Below are positions 24,566 through 34,503 of a stretch of DNA of 64,000 nt, piece by piece. A model generated the notes under the pieces. That model saw nothing but the letters and a program-made list of their open reading frames with translations. It ran no database searches and was not told the DNA's origin. The stretch lies in NCBI RefSeq assembly GCF_028309625.1, contig NZ_JAQMHR010000001.1, forward strand, positions 248,001 to 312,000, given 5' to 3'. Made by a program: the position numbers and the translations under genes. The number at the start of each line of letters is the position of its first letter. Within the stretch, counting starts at the first letter, position 1. The stretch comes from Trichococcus sp. K1Tr. Lineage in GTDB: Bacteria; Bacillota; Bacilli; Lactobacillales; Aerococcaceae.

Positions 24566-25710
24566 TACAGCAGTCCTCCTTTCTCTGTGATTTTCGGATC
24601 GATGGCCGGGCCTTTACCGTGAGGCAATACAGCCGGTTCCTTATCTGCGGTGTCCATCTCTTTCAGTTCATCGGAAGGAGCGAGTTTCATTTCTGAGAAA
24701 GTCGCCTGTCGGTTCACGATGCCCTCTGGAGGATTCACGGAAGGTGCGTCAGGATGCAGCAACCAGGTAGCAGCCGAATGGGTATCAGATACCTTAAAGA
24801 ACGGCGGATCGTACAAGGTGTCGATCTTCATTGCGTATTCGCTCCGGGGCGCAAAAGCATCCCCAGTCGGAGGATCCAATAAATCTGGGGGTGTCCCTGG
24901 GATTGCATAAAGCGATCCTGCAGTGTCCAATGTAGGCATCGAGCTCAACAATCCCCATGTATAAGGGTGTTGCGGATTGTAGAAAATTTCATCGACAGTC
25001 CCTACTTCGACGATTTTGCCGGCATACATGACGGCTACTCGGTCTGCAACGTTCGCAACTACACCCAAATCATGGGTGATGAAAATAATCGAAGTCTTGA
25101 TTTTCTGCTGCAGATCCTTCATCAACTCCAGGATTTGCGCTTGGATCGTAACGTCAAGAGCTGTTGTCGGTTCATCCGCAATCAGAATATCCGGGTTGCA
25201 GCCCAAAGCGATCGCGATGACGATCCGTTGGCGCTGACCGCCTGAGAATTGGTGCGGGTACTGTTTCATTCTTTTGGCAGGGCTCGGGATGCCTACAAGC
25301 TGCAATAATTCTTCAGCTTTTTTGTAGGCTTCCTCCTTACTGATGTTTTGATGTTTGATGATCGGTTCAGCGATCTGCTTGCCGATTTTTTGAGTCGGAT
25401 TCAAAGAAGTCATCGGATCCTGGAAAATCATTGCGATTTCCGAACCGCGGATCTTCTGCATTTGTTTTTCGGTTTTGTGCACTAAATCTTCGCCCTTGAA
25501 CAAGATTTCACCGTGTTCAATGTTGGCGTTGTTCGCCAATAGACGCATAATGCTGCGGCTAGTCACTGATTTACCAGAGCCGGATTCACCAACGATGGCT
25601 AATGTTTCACCTGGCTTCAGGTCAAAACTGACGCCTCGGATAGCTTTTACTTTACCTGCATAGGTATCAAAAGTAATTTGTAGGTCTTTTACTTCTAATA
25701 TATTTTCCAT
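24565..25710 (-). CDS. oppD: Oligopeptide ABC transporter ATPase OppD, with C-terminal extension
   Basis: This 381-residue subunit has Walker A GESGSGKS (about 38-45), QFSGGQRQR signature, Walker [13 protein letters not shown] and the family tail [15 protein letters not shown]. OppD proteins are usually about 330-360 residues. Here the C-terminus adds a hydrophilic tail of roughly 25 residues after the WLLHPDAP region, containing [12 protein letters not shown]. It pairs with OppF at the membrane. GGAGGTAAC precedes ATG 25710. It lies 11 nt after oppC. Confidence 0.95.
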   Translation of the reverse strand: MENILEVKDLQITFDTYAGKVKAIRGVSFDLKPGETLAIVGESGSGKSVTSRSIMRLLANNANIEHGEILFKGEDLVHKTEKQMQKIRGSEIAMIFQDPMTSLNPTQKIGKQIAEPIIKHQNISKEEAYKKAEELLQLVGIPSPAKRMKQYPHQFSGGQRQRIVIAIALGCNPDILIADEPTTALDVTIQAQILELMKDLQQKIKTSIIFITHDLGVVANVADRVAVMYAGKIVEVGTVDEIFYNPQHPYTWGLLSSMPTLDTAGSLYAIPGTPPDLLDPPTGDAFAPRSEYAMKIDTLYDPPFFKVSDTHSAATWLLHPDAPSVNPPEGIVNRQATFSEMKLAPSDELKEMDTADKEPAVLPHGKGPAIDPKITEKGGLL

Positions 25711-25721
25711 CTGGTTACCTC

Positions 25722-26768
25722 CTAATCTCTCATTTTTGGATCGAACGCGTCACGGAGTCCATCAGCCAATAAGTTGAAGCAAATCATGATGACGCTCATG
25801 ATTCCGGCTGGATACCACATCAGATGCGGCAAGAAACGGAATGTCTTGTAACCATCGTTGATCAATGTACCAAGCGATGCATTCGGAGCAGGAATACCGA
25901 TACCGATAAAGCTCAGGAATGCTTCGAAGAAGATCGCTGATGGGATCGAGAACATAACTTGAATGATGATGACACCTGCCAAGTTAGGCAGAATGTGTCC
26001 GAAAGCAATTTTCATCGGTGATTGACCCAACGTGCGGGCAGCCAGGATGTATTCCTGGTTTTTCAACTTCAGTGTTTGCGCTCTGACGACACGCGCCATC
26101 GAAAGCCATTCAGTCAATGCCAAAGCAATGATGATGGAACTGATGCCGGGTTTCAGAACAAGCAACATCAGGATAACGACTACCAAGTTAGGCACGCCGG
26201 AAAGGATTTCCAGGATACGTTGCATGATGTTATCGACTTTTCCGCCCAACCAGCCGGATGTCAGACCATAGACAACGCCGAGTGTCAGGTTGAATAAGGC
26301 TGCCATGAACGCGATGAATAAGGATACGCGGGTACCGTACAGGATCCGCGACAACAAATCGCGTCCCAGGCTGTCCGTACCGAGGTAGTAGTAAACATCC
26401 TCAGGAACGTTGGACGCCTCGTACTTATCGATGACGACGCCATTCTGCTTCACTGTTCCGTTCAAACCGTTGATGTCGATGCCGGGAATCTTTGGTGGCA
26501 TATTTGCGTATTGGACAGTTTGCGCATTCGGGTCATGCGGTGCGATGACTGGAGCAAACAGACTGGACATAGTGATGATGATCAAGATGACCAAACTGAC
26601 CATGGCAACTTTATTTTTCTTCAGACGGCGCCAAGAATCTGCCATGAAGCTTAGGGAAGGCGCTGAGATTTTTTCTTTATCCTGCATGCTTGACTCGGAT
26701 GCCGTTTCGAAAAGATCTTTCGTGATTGTCGGCATCGCTGTTGTATTGCGTAATTCATTTTCACTCAT
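25722..26768 (-). CDS. oppC: Oligopeptide ABC transporter permease OppC
   Basis: This 348-residue inner-membrane permease has a cytoplasmic N-terminus of about 50 residues, a first membrane helix (VAMVSLVILIIITMSSLFAP), a large outside loop with GTDSLGRDLLSRI (about 129-141) and five further helices. The EAA-type loop that contacts the ATPases is LAARTLGQSPMKIAFGHILP. These are hallmarks of OppC/DppC. It overlaps none of its neighbours, lying 2 nt after oppB. It forms the channel with OppB. Confidence 0.95.
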   Translation of the reverse strand: MSENELRNTTAMPTITKDLFETASESSMQDKEKISAPSLSFMADSWRRLKKNKVAMVSLVILIIITMSSLFAPVIAPHDPNAQTVQYANMPPKIPGIDINGLNGTVKQNGVVIDKYEASNVPEDVYYYLGTDSLGRDLLSRILYGTRVSLFIAFMAALFNLTLGVVYGLTSGWLGGKVDNIMQRILEILSGVPNLVVVILMLLVLKPGISSIIIALALTEWLSMARVVRAQTLKLKNQEYILAARTLGQSPMKIAFGHILPNLAGVIIIQVMFSIPSAIFFEAFLSFIGIGIPAPNASLGTLINDGYKTFRFLPHLMWYPAGIMSVIMICFNLLADGLRDAFDPKMRD

Positions 26769-26770
26769 GC

Positions 26771-27715
26771 TTATTCCCCTCCTTCTGTAGCGACTCTGAT
26801 ACGAGGGTCGATGATTCCATAAAGGATGTCAACCAACAAAATGACGATGACCAACATGGTCGAATACATCATCGTGACGCCCATGATTGTCGGATAATCA
26901 TTCGTCAGGATGGATTTTACGAATTGTTCGCCGATGCCAGGGATGGCAAAAATATTTTCCACAACCATCGAGCCTGTCATCAAACCGACTGTCATCGGGC
27001 CGATGATAGTGACCAAAGGAATCAACGCATTACGGATACCGTGTTTGAACGCGACTTCCCAACGGCTCAGACCTTTCGCTCTGGCGAGTTCGACATAGTC
27101 GCTGCCCAATACGTCGACCATTTCGGTTCGCATGAACCGGGCCGAATCGGCCAGCGGGGAAATGCTCAACGCGATCGTAGGCAGAATCGAAGAACGGAAA
27201 CCATCATTCCACAAGGCGATCGGCAACACTTTCAGCCATACGCCGAATACCAATTGAAGAATAACTGCAAAAACAAAGTTAGGGATCGAACGGCCGACGA
27301 TGGCTGTCAAAGTGGCAACTGTATCCACCCAAGTCCCCTGTCTCATTGCTGCGATCACACCCAGCACAATACCGAGAATTGTCCCTATGATAACTGCTTG
27401 AAGCCCTAATTGCATGGAGGGCCCAATTCTGCTGCTCAACAAATCCGTAACCGGAGTATTGTTGAACTGGAACGAAACACCCAAGTCTCCACGTACTAGT
27501 CCAAATATGTAGACTGCGTATTGGACCAGAATCGGTTTATTCAGTCCATACTTTTCATTCATGATAAAAATTTGTTCTTCAGATAACTTGTCTTGGTTAC
27601 TGTATGGTGTACCCGGCAAAGCTTTCATCAGAAAAAAAGTTATCGATGCAATCAAAAACAACGTAATTGCCATATATAAAATACGCTTGCCGATGTACTT
27701 TGCATAACTTTTCAT
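26771..27715 (-). CDS. oppB: Oligopeptide ABC transporter permease OppB
   Basis: This 314-residue permease, first gene of oppBCDF, begins MKSYAKYIGKRILYMAIT with a first helix at about 13-33. The EAA loop ELARAKGLSRWEVAFKHGIR (about 214-233) and MTGSMVVENIFAIPGIGEQF are typical of OppB/DppB. It pairs with OppC. GGAGGATGA precedes the ATG. A minus-strand TATACT lies about 40 nt upstream, but a matching -35 is not clear. A divergent DUF3899 gene lies on the other side. Confidence 0.95.
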   Translation of the reverse strand: MKSYAKYIGKRILYMAITLFLIASITFFLMKALPGTPYSNQDKLSEEQIFIMNEKYGLNKPILVQYAVYIFGLVRGDLGVSFQFNNTPVTDLLSSRIGPSMQLGLQAVIIGTILGIVLGVIAAMRQGTWVDTVATLTAIVGRSIPNFVFAVILQLVFGVWLKVLPIALWNDGFRSSILPTIALSISPLADSARFMRTEMVDVLGSDYVELARAKGLSRWEVAFKHGIRNALIPLVTIIGPMTVGLMTGSMVVENIFAIPGIGEQFVKSILTNDYPTIMGVTMMYSTMLVIVILLVDILYGIIDPRIRVATEGGE

Positions 27716-27884
27716 CGTTTGTCATCCTCCATTGTATAGTTATTTTGTAAATAGCACCTGATAGTATATCATATTTAAATATACAAAAAAGAAAATGAAC
27801 ACAAAATCAAATCATATTTTAATTGAGTTTTCTTTCTTTTTTTTGTACATTTAAAATTGAGAAAACAAAAAGGGGCCAAAATAA

Positions 27885-28247
27885 GTGAATCTCACAAAAA
27901 AAAACGTGCTTGTTTCATTATTCATTTTTGTATGTGCATTGGTTTATCAACTGATTAAATTTGGATCCTTAAGTTGGACCGAAACATCCAACATCCTGTT
28001 CATGGTAGCCGGCCTATTATTGATCATCGGTTTGTCCGGACTCGTGTTGGCTTCCGGAAGTTTCGACTTCTTTCACTACAGCGTCAGAAAAACGCTCAGA
28101 AGAGAGCCTAAGGAGGATGGCTTCAAAGAACCATTGAATCCGCATGCTTTATCATCTTCCGTCGGGAAAAGTTATCAAAATGTCCTGACTATCGGTCTGT
28201 TGTTGTTGGGGATCAGCATTGTCTGTCTCTGGGATTATATTTTATAA
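27885..28247 (+). CDS. DUF3899-family membrane protein
   Basis: This 120-residue protein has three membrane segments (about residues 7-27, 36-58 and 98-116) and the family-like stretch GSFDFFHYSVRKTLRR (about 64-79). DUF3899 proteins are small Firmicutes membrane proteins of unknown role. The start is GTG 27885, supported by AAAGGGG about 8 nt upstream. It is inserted, on the opposite strand, between the second oppA and oppB, and shares a terminator with oppA. Confidence 0.75.
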   Translation: MNLTKKNVLVSLFIFVCALVYQLIKFGSLSWTETSNILFMVAGLLLIIGLSGLVLASGSFDFFHYSVRKTLRREPKEDGFKEPLNPHALSSSVGKSYQNVLTIGLLLLGISIVCLWDYIL

Positions 28248-28255
28248 ATAAAACA

Positions 28256-28292
28256 TCCATCCGGCATGAATGTATGCCAGATGGATTTTTTA
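28256..28292. terminator. Bidirectional terminator between DUF3899 gene and second oppA
   Basis: ATCCATCCGGCAT pairs with ATGCCAGATGGAT (one mismatch) around GAATGT, then T6 on the plus strand and A-rich sequence on the other side. Confidence 0.8.
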
Positions 28293-28301
28293 TTGCCTTA
28301 A

Positions 28302-29978
28302 TTAATCCACGTTCTGTGTTCCAGAATTTGAAGCCCATTTATAGGAGTAGTCAGCACCGACTAAGTGCTCGCCCAAATCTGTTACATACGGTTTTTGCAG
28401 AACTGCGTAAGAACGTTGATACAGAGGTGCGATACCCGCATCTTCCATCAAGATCTTTTCAGCAGCAAGCAGGCTAGCCCATCTTGCATCAAGGTCAGTC
28501 ACGTTTGTGCGTGCTTCATCGATCAAAGCATCGTATTCAGCGTTGGAGTAACCGGATTTGTTGTTGCCGTTTTCTGTCTGGAACAATTCCAGGAAGTTGA
28601 TCGGGTCAGCATAGTCAGCTCCCCATCCAGCTAATTCGATATCGTATTCGCCGGCGGTATCAGCTTCAAGACGGACTTTGAAAGGTACATTACGCAAGGT
28701 TACAGTCAAGCCAGGCAGGTTTGTCTGTAATTGGCTTTGCAGGAATTCAGAAGAACGTTTCGCATTTTCTGTGTCATCGCTCAATAATTCCAAAGTGATT
28801 GATTCAACACCCAATTCAGCCAAGCCTTGTTCGAAGTATGTTTTAGCTTCTTCAGCATTGAAAGTCAGAAGATCACCATTTTGTTCACGGTAGTCTTCGC
28901 CTGTTGAAGGATCCAAAGCAAGTTTTTCAGGAACCAATCCGTTTGCAGGGATAGAACCGTTTTGCAATACAACATCAGCATAAGCTTGTTTGTCGAAAGC
29001 CATAGCTAAAGCTTTACGGATGTTGGCATTCTCTAAAGGTGTGCCTTCTCTTTGTTGGTTGAATTTCAAGTAGAATACAGAAGAAGTCGGCATTGTGTGC
29101 ACTTCAGGATCGCCGGTTCTTTGTGCTACGTATTCACCAGTCAAGATCATGCGGTCGATTGCGTCTGTATCATACAGATTCAAAGCAGTGGAAGTTTCTT
29201 TGATGACTTCCACGTTGATTGCTTGCAATTTTACAGCTTCTTTATCCCAATACTCTGCATTAGGTTCATACGTCCATGATAAGCTCGCTGCATCCCAGTT
29301 AGCTAACACGAATGGTCCGTTGTACAATAAAGCATCGCTGCTTAATGCATATTGGTCGCCTTGTTCTTCAACAAATGCTTGATTTTGAGGGAAGAACATA
29401 GCCAATGTCAAAAGATCTTTGAAGTATGGCACTGGAGAAGTCAATGTGATTTCCAGCGTTTTTTCGTCGATCGCTTTCACGCCTAATTCTTCAGGCCCAA
29501 CTTCGCCAGCCATGATTTCAGTTGCGTTAGCGATAACGCCGTCCATCATGTAAGAGTATGAAGCAGCCGATGCAGGATCAACCAATTTGCGCCATGAATA
29601 AACAAAGTCTGCTGCTGTTACAGGCTCGCCGTTTGACCAGTTTGCTTCATCACGGATAGTGAAAGTGTAGACCAAACCGTCTTCGCTGACTGTAGGATCT
29701 TCTGCTGCGATCCCTAATTCAACCGTTCCGTCCAAACCTTGGCGATACAGACCTTCGTTTACGTTGCTTAAAGCAGTGAACGCAACTGTATCTGTAGCCT
29801 GCACAGAATCCATTGTAGGAATTTCAGCGCTTTCAACCAGATTTAACACCTGACCACTGCCGTTCGCACCTGCAGACTCTGATGAATCGGCCGTGCTTCC
29901 CTCTCCGCCGCATGCAGCTAATACAAGTGCGGAGCTTAAAGATAATAACACTAAAGATGATAGTTTCTTGTTGCCCAT
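28302..29978 (-). CDS. Oligopeptide-binding lipoprotein (OppA-like), upstream copy
   Basis: This 558-residue SBP family 5 lipoprotein has lipobox LVLAAC with C23, then an Ala/Gly/Ser linker. The binding domain starts at about residue 44 with LNLVESAEIPTMDS. The signature DEANWSNGEPVTAADFVYSW is close to that of the copy at 21825, so the two are paralogues with probably different peptide ranges. It has its own strong promoter (30029-30057) and terminator, separated from oppB by the divergent DUF3899 gene. Preferred codons suggest high expression. Confidence 0.94.
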   Translation of the reverse strand: MGNKKLSSLVLLSLSSALVLAACGGEGSTADSSESAGANGSGQVLNLVESAEIPTMDSVQATDTVAFTALSNVNEGLYRQGLDGTVELGIAAEDPTVSEDGLVYTFTIRDEANWSNGEPVTAADFVYSWRKLVDPASAASYSYMMDGVIANATEIMAGEVGPEELGVKAIDEKTLEITLTSPVPYFKDLLTLAMFFPQNQAFVEEQGDQYALSSDALLYNGPFVLANWDAASLSWTYEPNAEYWDKEAVKLQAINVEVIKETSTALNLYDTDAIDRMILTGEYVAQRTGDPEVHTMPTSSVFYLKFNQQREGTPLENANIRKALAMAFDKQAYADVVLQNGSIPANGLVPEKLALDPSTGEDYREQNGDLLTFNAEEAKTYFEQGLAELGVESITLELLSDDTENAKRSSEFLQSQLQTNLPGLTVTLRNVPFKVRLEADTAGEYDIELAGWGADYADPINFLELFQTENGNNKSGYSNAEYDALIDEARTNVTDLDARWASLLAAEKILMEDAGIAPLYQRSYAVLQKPYVTDLGEHLVGADYSYKWASNSGTQNVD

Positions 29979-30337
29979 ATTTCTTTTCCCCCATTCCCTC
30001 TGTTTCTATAATTTCTATAGTAAGGTTAATTATAGTTCTGACTGATATTAAAATCAAGTTTGGGAATTTAATAAATTAATTAAAATTAGATTAATATATT
30101 CATATTTTCACTTTTTTTGAGTTTATATATCGATATTAGATATATATTGAGAATCTCACACAGCATGTCAGAACATCCGAAAAATAATGAGAGCGGAACC
30201 AAACGTTGTCAAAACGGCAAAAACATCTGGTGAACATTTGTTTATTAAGAAACATTGATTTAATATGCAGATATTGATATATTTGCATGATAAAGAGATA
30301 TTCAATCGTTTTCACAAAAAAATACACGAAACTCTCT
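29979..30337. other. AT-rich intergenic region upstream of the second oppA
   Basis: No gene is seen. It holds the oppA promoter (30029-30057), an AT palindrome TATATATC/GATATATA (30124-30146) and a short palindrome TGAGA-A-TCTCA (30148-30158). No clear terminator for pulA was found. Confidence 0.55.
30029..30057 (-). promoter_or_regulatory. Promoter of the second oppA
   Basis: On the minus strand TTGATT (30057-30052), a 17-nt spacer, then consensus TATAAT (30034-30029), about 50 nt before the ATG. Confidence 0.75.
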
Positions 30338-32341
30338 TTAAAAATCGTTATAATTCTGGTTTTCTGCGTATAACACGGTCGTTGTATGGGCTTTGACCAG
30401 GATTTTCTCCATCGCGGCAGCTTCGGCTTTTCGATCCAGGAAGACCTGGTTGTCTTCGACAAGGATGGCATACTTTCCCTTCTCCATCCGGAAGATCGTA
30501 TCGCTTCGGTTCGCATTGAAAACGACGATGTACTTTCCCCCTTCGTTCTGCAAGGCAAAGGCAACGATGTTGAAATTTTCGCTGAGCGTTGTGAAATGAG
30601 CATCAATTTCATCGAGGGTATGCATCCTGAACAGATACTCCCTTTTGCGCAACGCGATCAGACCTTTCACGTAGGCCACTGATTTTTGGAACGTCGTAAC
30701 CCGTTCCCATTCAAACTGATTGATTTCGTCAGAGGACTTGTAGCTGTTGGCGTCCCCTTCCTTTGTGCGCAAAAATTCCTGTCCGCCATGGATGAATGGG
30801 ACACCCTGCGCCAGTAATATGATGCTGGTTGCCAGCGTATGTCTTTTTATGCGCACCTCTTCGCTGTCATTCGGGTTCGAACGCAATAATTTATCATAGA
30901 GCGTCAAATTATCGTGCGCCTCCACGTACTGGATGACTTGTTCCGGATCGACATAACTGCTGTGGCTAGAAAGATGCATGCCGCCCTTTATGTTCCGGAT
31001 CAACAGATCTTCCTGATAATTTTTGCCGCTGATGAAGCCCCTGTCCGTTTCGTCGCCAAAATCGCTGCCTTTCAAAGCTACCCGGATCGAATCGTTGAAA
31101 TGAGCGATCCTCGGCATCGCTTGCGCATTTTTCTGGGAAGCTTTCAATTCCTCGGGGAGCGGTGTACTCATTTCCCATCCTTCACCGATAATGATGATGG
31201 ATGGATCGACTTTATCCAGCGCTTCCCGGATCGCGTTCATCGTGACCGAGTCGTGGATGCCCATCAGATCGAAGCGGAAACCATCGAGATGGTATTCTTT
31301 TGCCCAATACTTGACGCTGTCGATGATGTACTTGCGCATCATATGCCTTTCCGAGGCTGTGTCATTTCCGACGCCCGTACCGTTCGCCAGCGAGCCATCC
31401 TCGTTGTAGCGGTAAAAATACCCCGGGACCGTCCTTTCCAAAGCCTGATCTTTCGGATCGTAGACGTGGTTATAGACGACATCCATGATCACCCTCAAGC
31501 CGTTAGCATGCAGTGTTCGGATCATTTCCTTCAATTCGATGATCCGGTTGAATGGATCAAAGGGATCCGTTGAATAGGAACCTTCCGGCACGTTGTAGTT
31601 CAGCGGATCATAGCCCCAATTGTATTGCGGTTCCGTCAGATTCGCCTCATCGACTGTGGCATAATCGAACATCGGCAAAACCTGGATATGGGTGATGCCC
31701 AAATCAATCAGATAATCCAAACCCGTGCTTATCCCGCTGGGGTTTTTAGTGTTTTTTTCGGTCAGGCCAAGGAATTTTCCTTTATTCGTTATCCCGCTCG
31801 TTTCGGAAATGGAAAAGTCCCGGATGTGCAGCTCGTAGATGATTGCCTCTTCCGGGAGACCGAAGGCAGGCAGCCGCTCCCCCCACCCGTCAGGATTCGT
31901 CCTGAGCAAGTCAGTAATGACCGATTTTGCACCGTTCACTGTCGTTGCTCGAGCATAAGGATCAACTGTGATCGTTTCGCGGTTATTCAGGAATAGAATG
32001 TTATAGACATATATGGTACCATGCTGATCACCTGGCAGGTAAGCTTCAAAAATCCCCTTGGGTTTCTGCACCATCGCCATTTTTAAGGACGGCTTCTTGA
32101 TGGAATCGTCCGAATAGGTCCAAACTTCCACAAATTTGGCAGTAGGGGCCCATAGCCTCAAAAGCGTGCCTTCTTTTTCATATAGCGCGCCCAGTTCACC
32201 GTCATAAGAAAAGTAGTTGTCAAAATCATTCGATCTGACGAACAGAAACATTTCTTTGTCGATTGTTTCCTTATCCCTTTTATCGCTGAAGAGTTTTTCC
32301 AAATCGTAGCTCTCCAACCAACTCTGGAAATCCTCCACCAT
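30338..32341 (-). CDS. pulA: Type I pullulanase, intracellular
   Basis: This 667-residue glycoside hydrolase family 13 enzyme cleaves alpha-1,6 branches of pullulan, limit dextrins or glycogen. A CBM48-like N-terminal domain (about 50-125) precedes the barrel. The type I signature YNWGYDP lies at 240-246. The catalytic residues are D358 (FRFDLM), E387 (GEGWE) and D477 (EAHDN). There is no signal peptide, so it acts in the cytoplasm on imported dextrins or stored glycogen. GGAGGTGATG precedes the ATG. No glycogen or maltodextrin genes are adjacent. Confidence 0.95.
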   Translation of the reverse strand: MVEDFQSWLESYDLEKLFSDKRDKETIDKEMFLFVRSNDFDNYFSYDGELGALYEKEGTLLRLWAPTAKFVEVWTYSDDSIKKPSLKMAMVQKPKGIFEAYLPGDQHGTIYVYNILFLNNRETITVDPYARATTVNGAKSVITDLLRTNPDGWGERLPAFGLPEEAIIYELHIRDFSISETSGITNKGKFLGLTEKNTKNPSGISTGLDYLIDLGITHIQVLPMFDYATVDEANLTEPQYNWGYDPLNYNVPEGSYSTDPFDPFNRIIELKEMIRTLHANGLRVIMDVVYNHVYDPKDQALERTVPGYFYRYNEDGSLANGTGVGNDTASERHMMRKYIIDSVKYWAKEYHLDGFRFDLMGIHDSVTMNAIREALDKVDPSIIIIGEGWEMSTPLPEELKASQKNAQAMPRIAHFNDSIRVALKGSDFGDETDRGFISGKNYQEDLLIRNIKGGMHLSSHSSYVDPEQVIQYVEAHDNLTLYDKLLRSNPNDSEEVRIKRHTLATSIILLAQGVPFIHGGQEFLRTKEGDANSYKSSDEINQFEWERVTTFQKSVAYVKGLIALRKREYLFRMHTLDEIDAHFTTLSENFNIVAFALQNEGGKYIVVFNANRSDTIFRMEKGKYAILVEDNQVFLDRKAEAAAMEKILVKAHTTTVLYAENQNYNDF

Positions 32342-32409
32342 CTCGCATCACCTCCTTCATATAGTATACCAACCAAGGCTGATTTCCTGTACTCAAAAGG
32401 CACGGCAAA

Positions 32410-32445
32410 AAGCGCAACCGGATGAATTAATTGCCGGTTACGCTT
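32410..32445 (-). terminator. Terminator of the corA gene
   Basis: AAGCGCAACCGG pairs with CCGGTTACGCTT (one mismatch). A poly-T follows on the minus strand after a few bases. Confidence 0.6.
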
Positions 32446-32481
32446 CCTTGTGATGCCACCTGCCTCTGTTCACCTTCCATG

Positions 32482-33435
32482 TCAGAAGTAATCTTTCTTC
32501 TTCAGCCAATAGACCGTTAAGAAGCAGAGGACGATTGTGATCAGACTGGTGATGCCGAACGCCCACGGATGATTTTCGAAGGGCAGGTCGACATTCATGC
32601 CCCAGAAACCTGCCATGATGGTCGGGATCGTCAGGACGATGGTGATAGAAGTCAATACTTTCATGATATTGTTCAAGTTGTTTGTAATCACGCTCGAAAA
32701 TACTTCGCTCAGCTGATCGATCATCTTGCTTGATTCGGTGACCATCACTTCGGCTTGGTTTGAGATATCGATGATATCGTGCAGCAATTCCTGGCTTTGC
32801 GCATCATCTCCTAGCACCGACTCATGGATGGACTCTGTTATCAAAGGATGATTTTTGTTGATGGATGTCTCAAAATATACCAAGCTCTTGTGGAGGGCAA
32901 TCAGCTTGTAAAAATATTCATTATGGGTGGCACTGGTGATCTGAATCTGCAGGTCCTCGATGATGCCATCGATTTCCCTCAAATGATGAACAAAACTCTT
33001 TGTCAATTCCCATAATATATACAAAATGATGTGATGTTGAGTTGTTGCTGGTTCATTTTTGAATGACTCGTTCTTCATGATGCGTGTCAAAAAGGAAGGC
33101 GTTTCTTTGCAGACAGTGATCAGGGTCCCATTGACCGTTATGATCGATAAGGGGTACGTATGGAACTCCGTATATTTTTCCTGCACCGAGCGCAGTTGAG
33201 GGAAGAGAACGATCAGAAGATTGACGTTGTCCCCTGCACCACTTTTGACTTTCTCTTGTCGCGGGATCTCATACTCATCCAACGAGTCCATGATATAATC
33301 CTTCGGGATGCCAAAAATAGTCATCAGATCCTCAACGTCATCGGCGCTCGGATTCTCGATATGAATCCAATCAGCCGCTTTCCAATTCTTCGTCTGCGTG
33401 TAAACCCCTTTATCTGACAAGTCGAATGCTCTCAT
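32482..33435 (-). CDS. CorA-family magnesium/divalent cation transporter
   Basis: This 317-residue protein has a large cytoplasmic N-terminal domain with a long helix region (about 140-250) and two C-terminal membrane helices (about 258-278 and 292-311). Between them is the family's selectivity motif GMN at 279-281, followed by VDLPFENHPWAFG. CorA forms a pentameric channel for Mg2+ (also Co2+, Ni2+). AGGTGGAG precedes the ATG. The gene stands alone. The loop after GMN lacks the exact MPEL of Salmonella CorA, as is common in Gram-positive paralogues. Confidence 0.93.
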   Translation of the reverse strand: MRAFDLSDKGVYTQTKNWKAADWIHIENPSADDVEDLMTIFGIPKDYIMDSLDEYEIPRQEKVKSGAGDNVNLLIVLFPQLRSVQEKYTEFHTYPLSIITVNGTLITVCKETPSFLTRIMKNESFKNEPATTQHHIILYILWELTKSFVHHLREIDGIIEDLQIQITSATHNEYFYKLIALHKSLVYFETSINKNHPLITESIHESVLGDDAQSQELLHDIIDISNQAEVMVTESSKMIDQLSEVFSSVITNNLNNIMKVLTSITIVLTIPTIMAGFWGMNVDLPFENHPWAFGITSLITIVLCFLTVYWLKKKDYF

Positions 33436-33583
33436 TGAACTCCACCTCTAACCTGTTGTATTATTCTGAATGTGCGTGCCTACAAGATAAGCATAACTTA
33501 TTTTTGCCAAAAGGAAAGCGATAACCATCTCGCAAAGGTTGTGCCCTTTCCGGTCACTAAACCACTAGAGGCAAAGCTGCCGA

Positions 33584-34408
33584 TTACACGTCAACCATGA
33601 TTTCTTCCATAGTATAGGCCATTTCGATGTAAGGGTCCTCCGTATACCAATGCCGCGCACTGCCGAGGCAGGCGCAATAGAAGGTTGTACCATTCTCCTG
33701 CAGTATTTTCCGGAAGTGGACATGGCCCATGATGCTGTGCGTAATCGGATAGCGGTCATACACTTGCATATAGCTTTTGCTGCCGAGGAAAGCATTGTAG
33801 TAATCGTATACCTTGTGCGGGAGCGGGATGACGAATTGCGGATGCGTCACAACATGTGTCATCATGATTATTTTCCGGTCGCTGACGGCTCTCAGGTCGT
33901 TTTCCAGTTCCTCCTGCATGGCAGCTGCAACCGAGCGATCGTCGTTCTGCCAATGCACATACTGGCGGTCATTCCAACCGCCGACTTTCAGCTTTTTTCT
34001 GGAAAATTCTTCTATTGTATAGCGGTCACTGGCGAACCCATAATCATACCAGCCCGGATTCCCCACCACTGCCCAATCCTTTCCGATCAGAAACGGATTT
34101 CCGACAGGATTTTCATCCCGCTCCTTGAACAACCGATAGATGCGGTCCGTATCCTCTTCATGGTTGCGGATGGACCAAAAATCATGGTTTCCGGGTACGA
34201 ATTGGATTTTCGAAACGTTGTGATCCCGCATGCGGTCCAGGAAAGCAAAGGTATCGTGGTAATCGGAAGAGACATCCCCCGCCAACAAAAGCAAATCGAT
34301 TTCTTGATTATAGAGCAGCTCCGCCAAGAGATGGTCATACGTCTGACCCGGCGCCAGCCTTTTCGCGTTCGAGTCGATATGCAGGTCCGACAATACCCCA
34401 ATTTTCAC
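33584..34408 (-). CDS. Metallophosphoesterase (calcineurin-like)
   Basis: This 274-residue cytoplasmic protein has the full set of binuclear-metal motifs: SDLHID (7-12), AGDVSSD (about 43-49), PGNHDFW (about 72-78), THVVTHPQF and GHVHF. It belongs to a Lactobacillales group of phosphoesterases with unknown substrates; phosphodiester or nucleotide hydrolysis is likely. It lies 95 nt after ppaC with a terminator between, so it may be transcribed separately. GGGGGTGAGG precedes the ATG. Confidence 0.88.
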   Translation of the reverse strand: MKIGVLSDLHIDSNAKRLAPGQTYDHLLAELLYNQEIDLLLLAGDVSSDYHDTFAFLDRMRDHNVSKIQFVPGNHDFWSIRNHEEDTDRIYRLFKERDENPVGNPFLIGKDWAVVGNPGWYDYGFASDRYTIEEFSRKKLKVGGWNDRQYVHWQNDDRSVAAAMQEELENDLRAVSDRKIIMMTHVVTHPQFVIPLPHKVYDYYNAFLGSKSYMQVYDRYPITHSIMGHVHFRKILQENGTTFYCACLGSARHWYTEDPYIEMAYTMEEIMVDV

Positions 34409-34447
34409 GTCCTCACCCCCCTTCTGTACTTTGCTTTCGGTGTGAAA

Positions 34448-34490
34448 AAAAGCGAAGTTGCATATCAGATTAACTGAGTTGCAGCTTCGC
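34448..34490 (-). terminator. Terminator of ppaC
   Basis: GCGAAGTTGCA pairs with TGCAGCTTCGC (one mismatch) across a long loop. On the minus strand it is followed by TTTTTTT. Confidence 0.75.
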
Positions 34491-34503
34491 CCTTATACAG
34501 TGA

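Noticed and set aside
30120-30160. AT palindromes in the gap before pulA as a terminator
   Set aside because: The stems are short and almost all A-T, with no following T-run, and lie far from the pulA stop.
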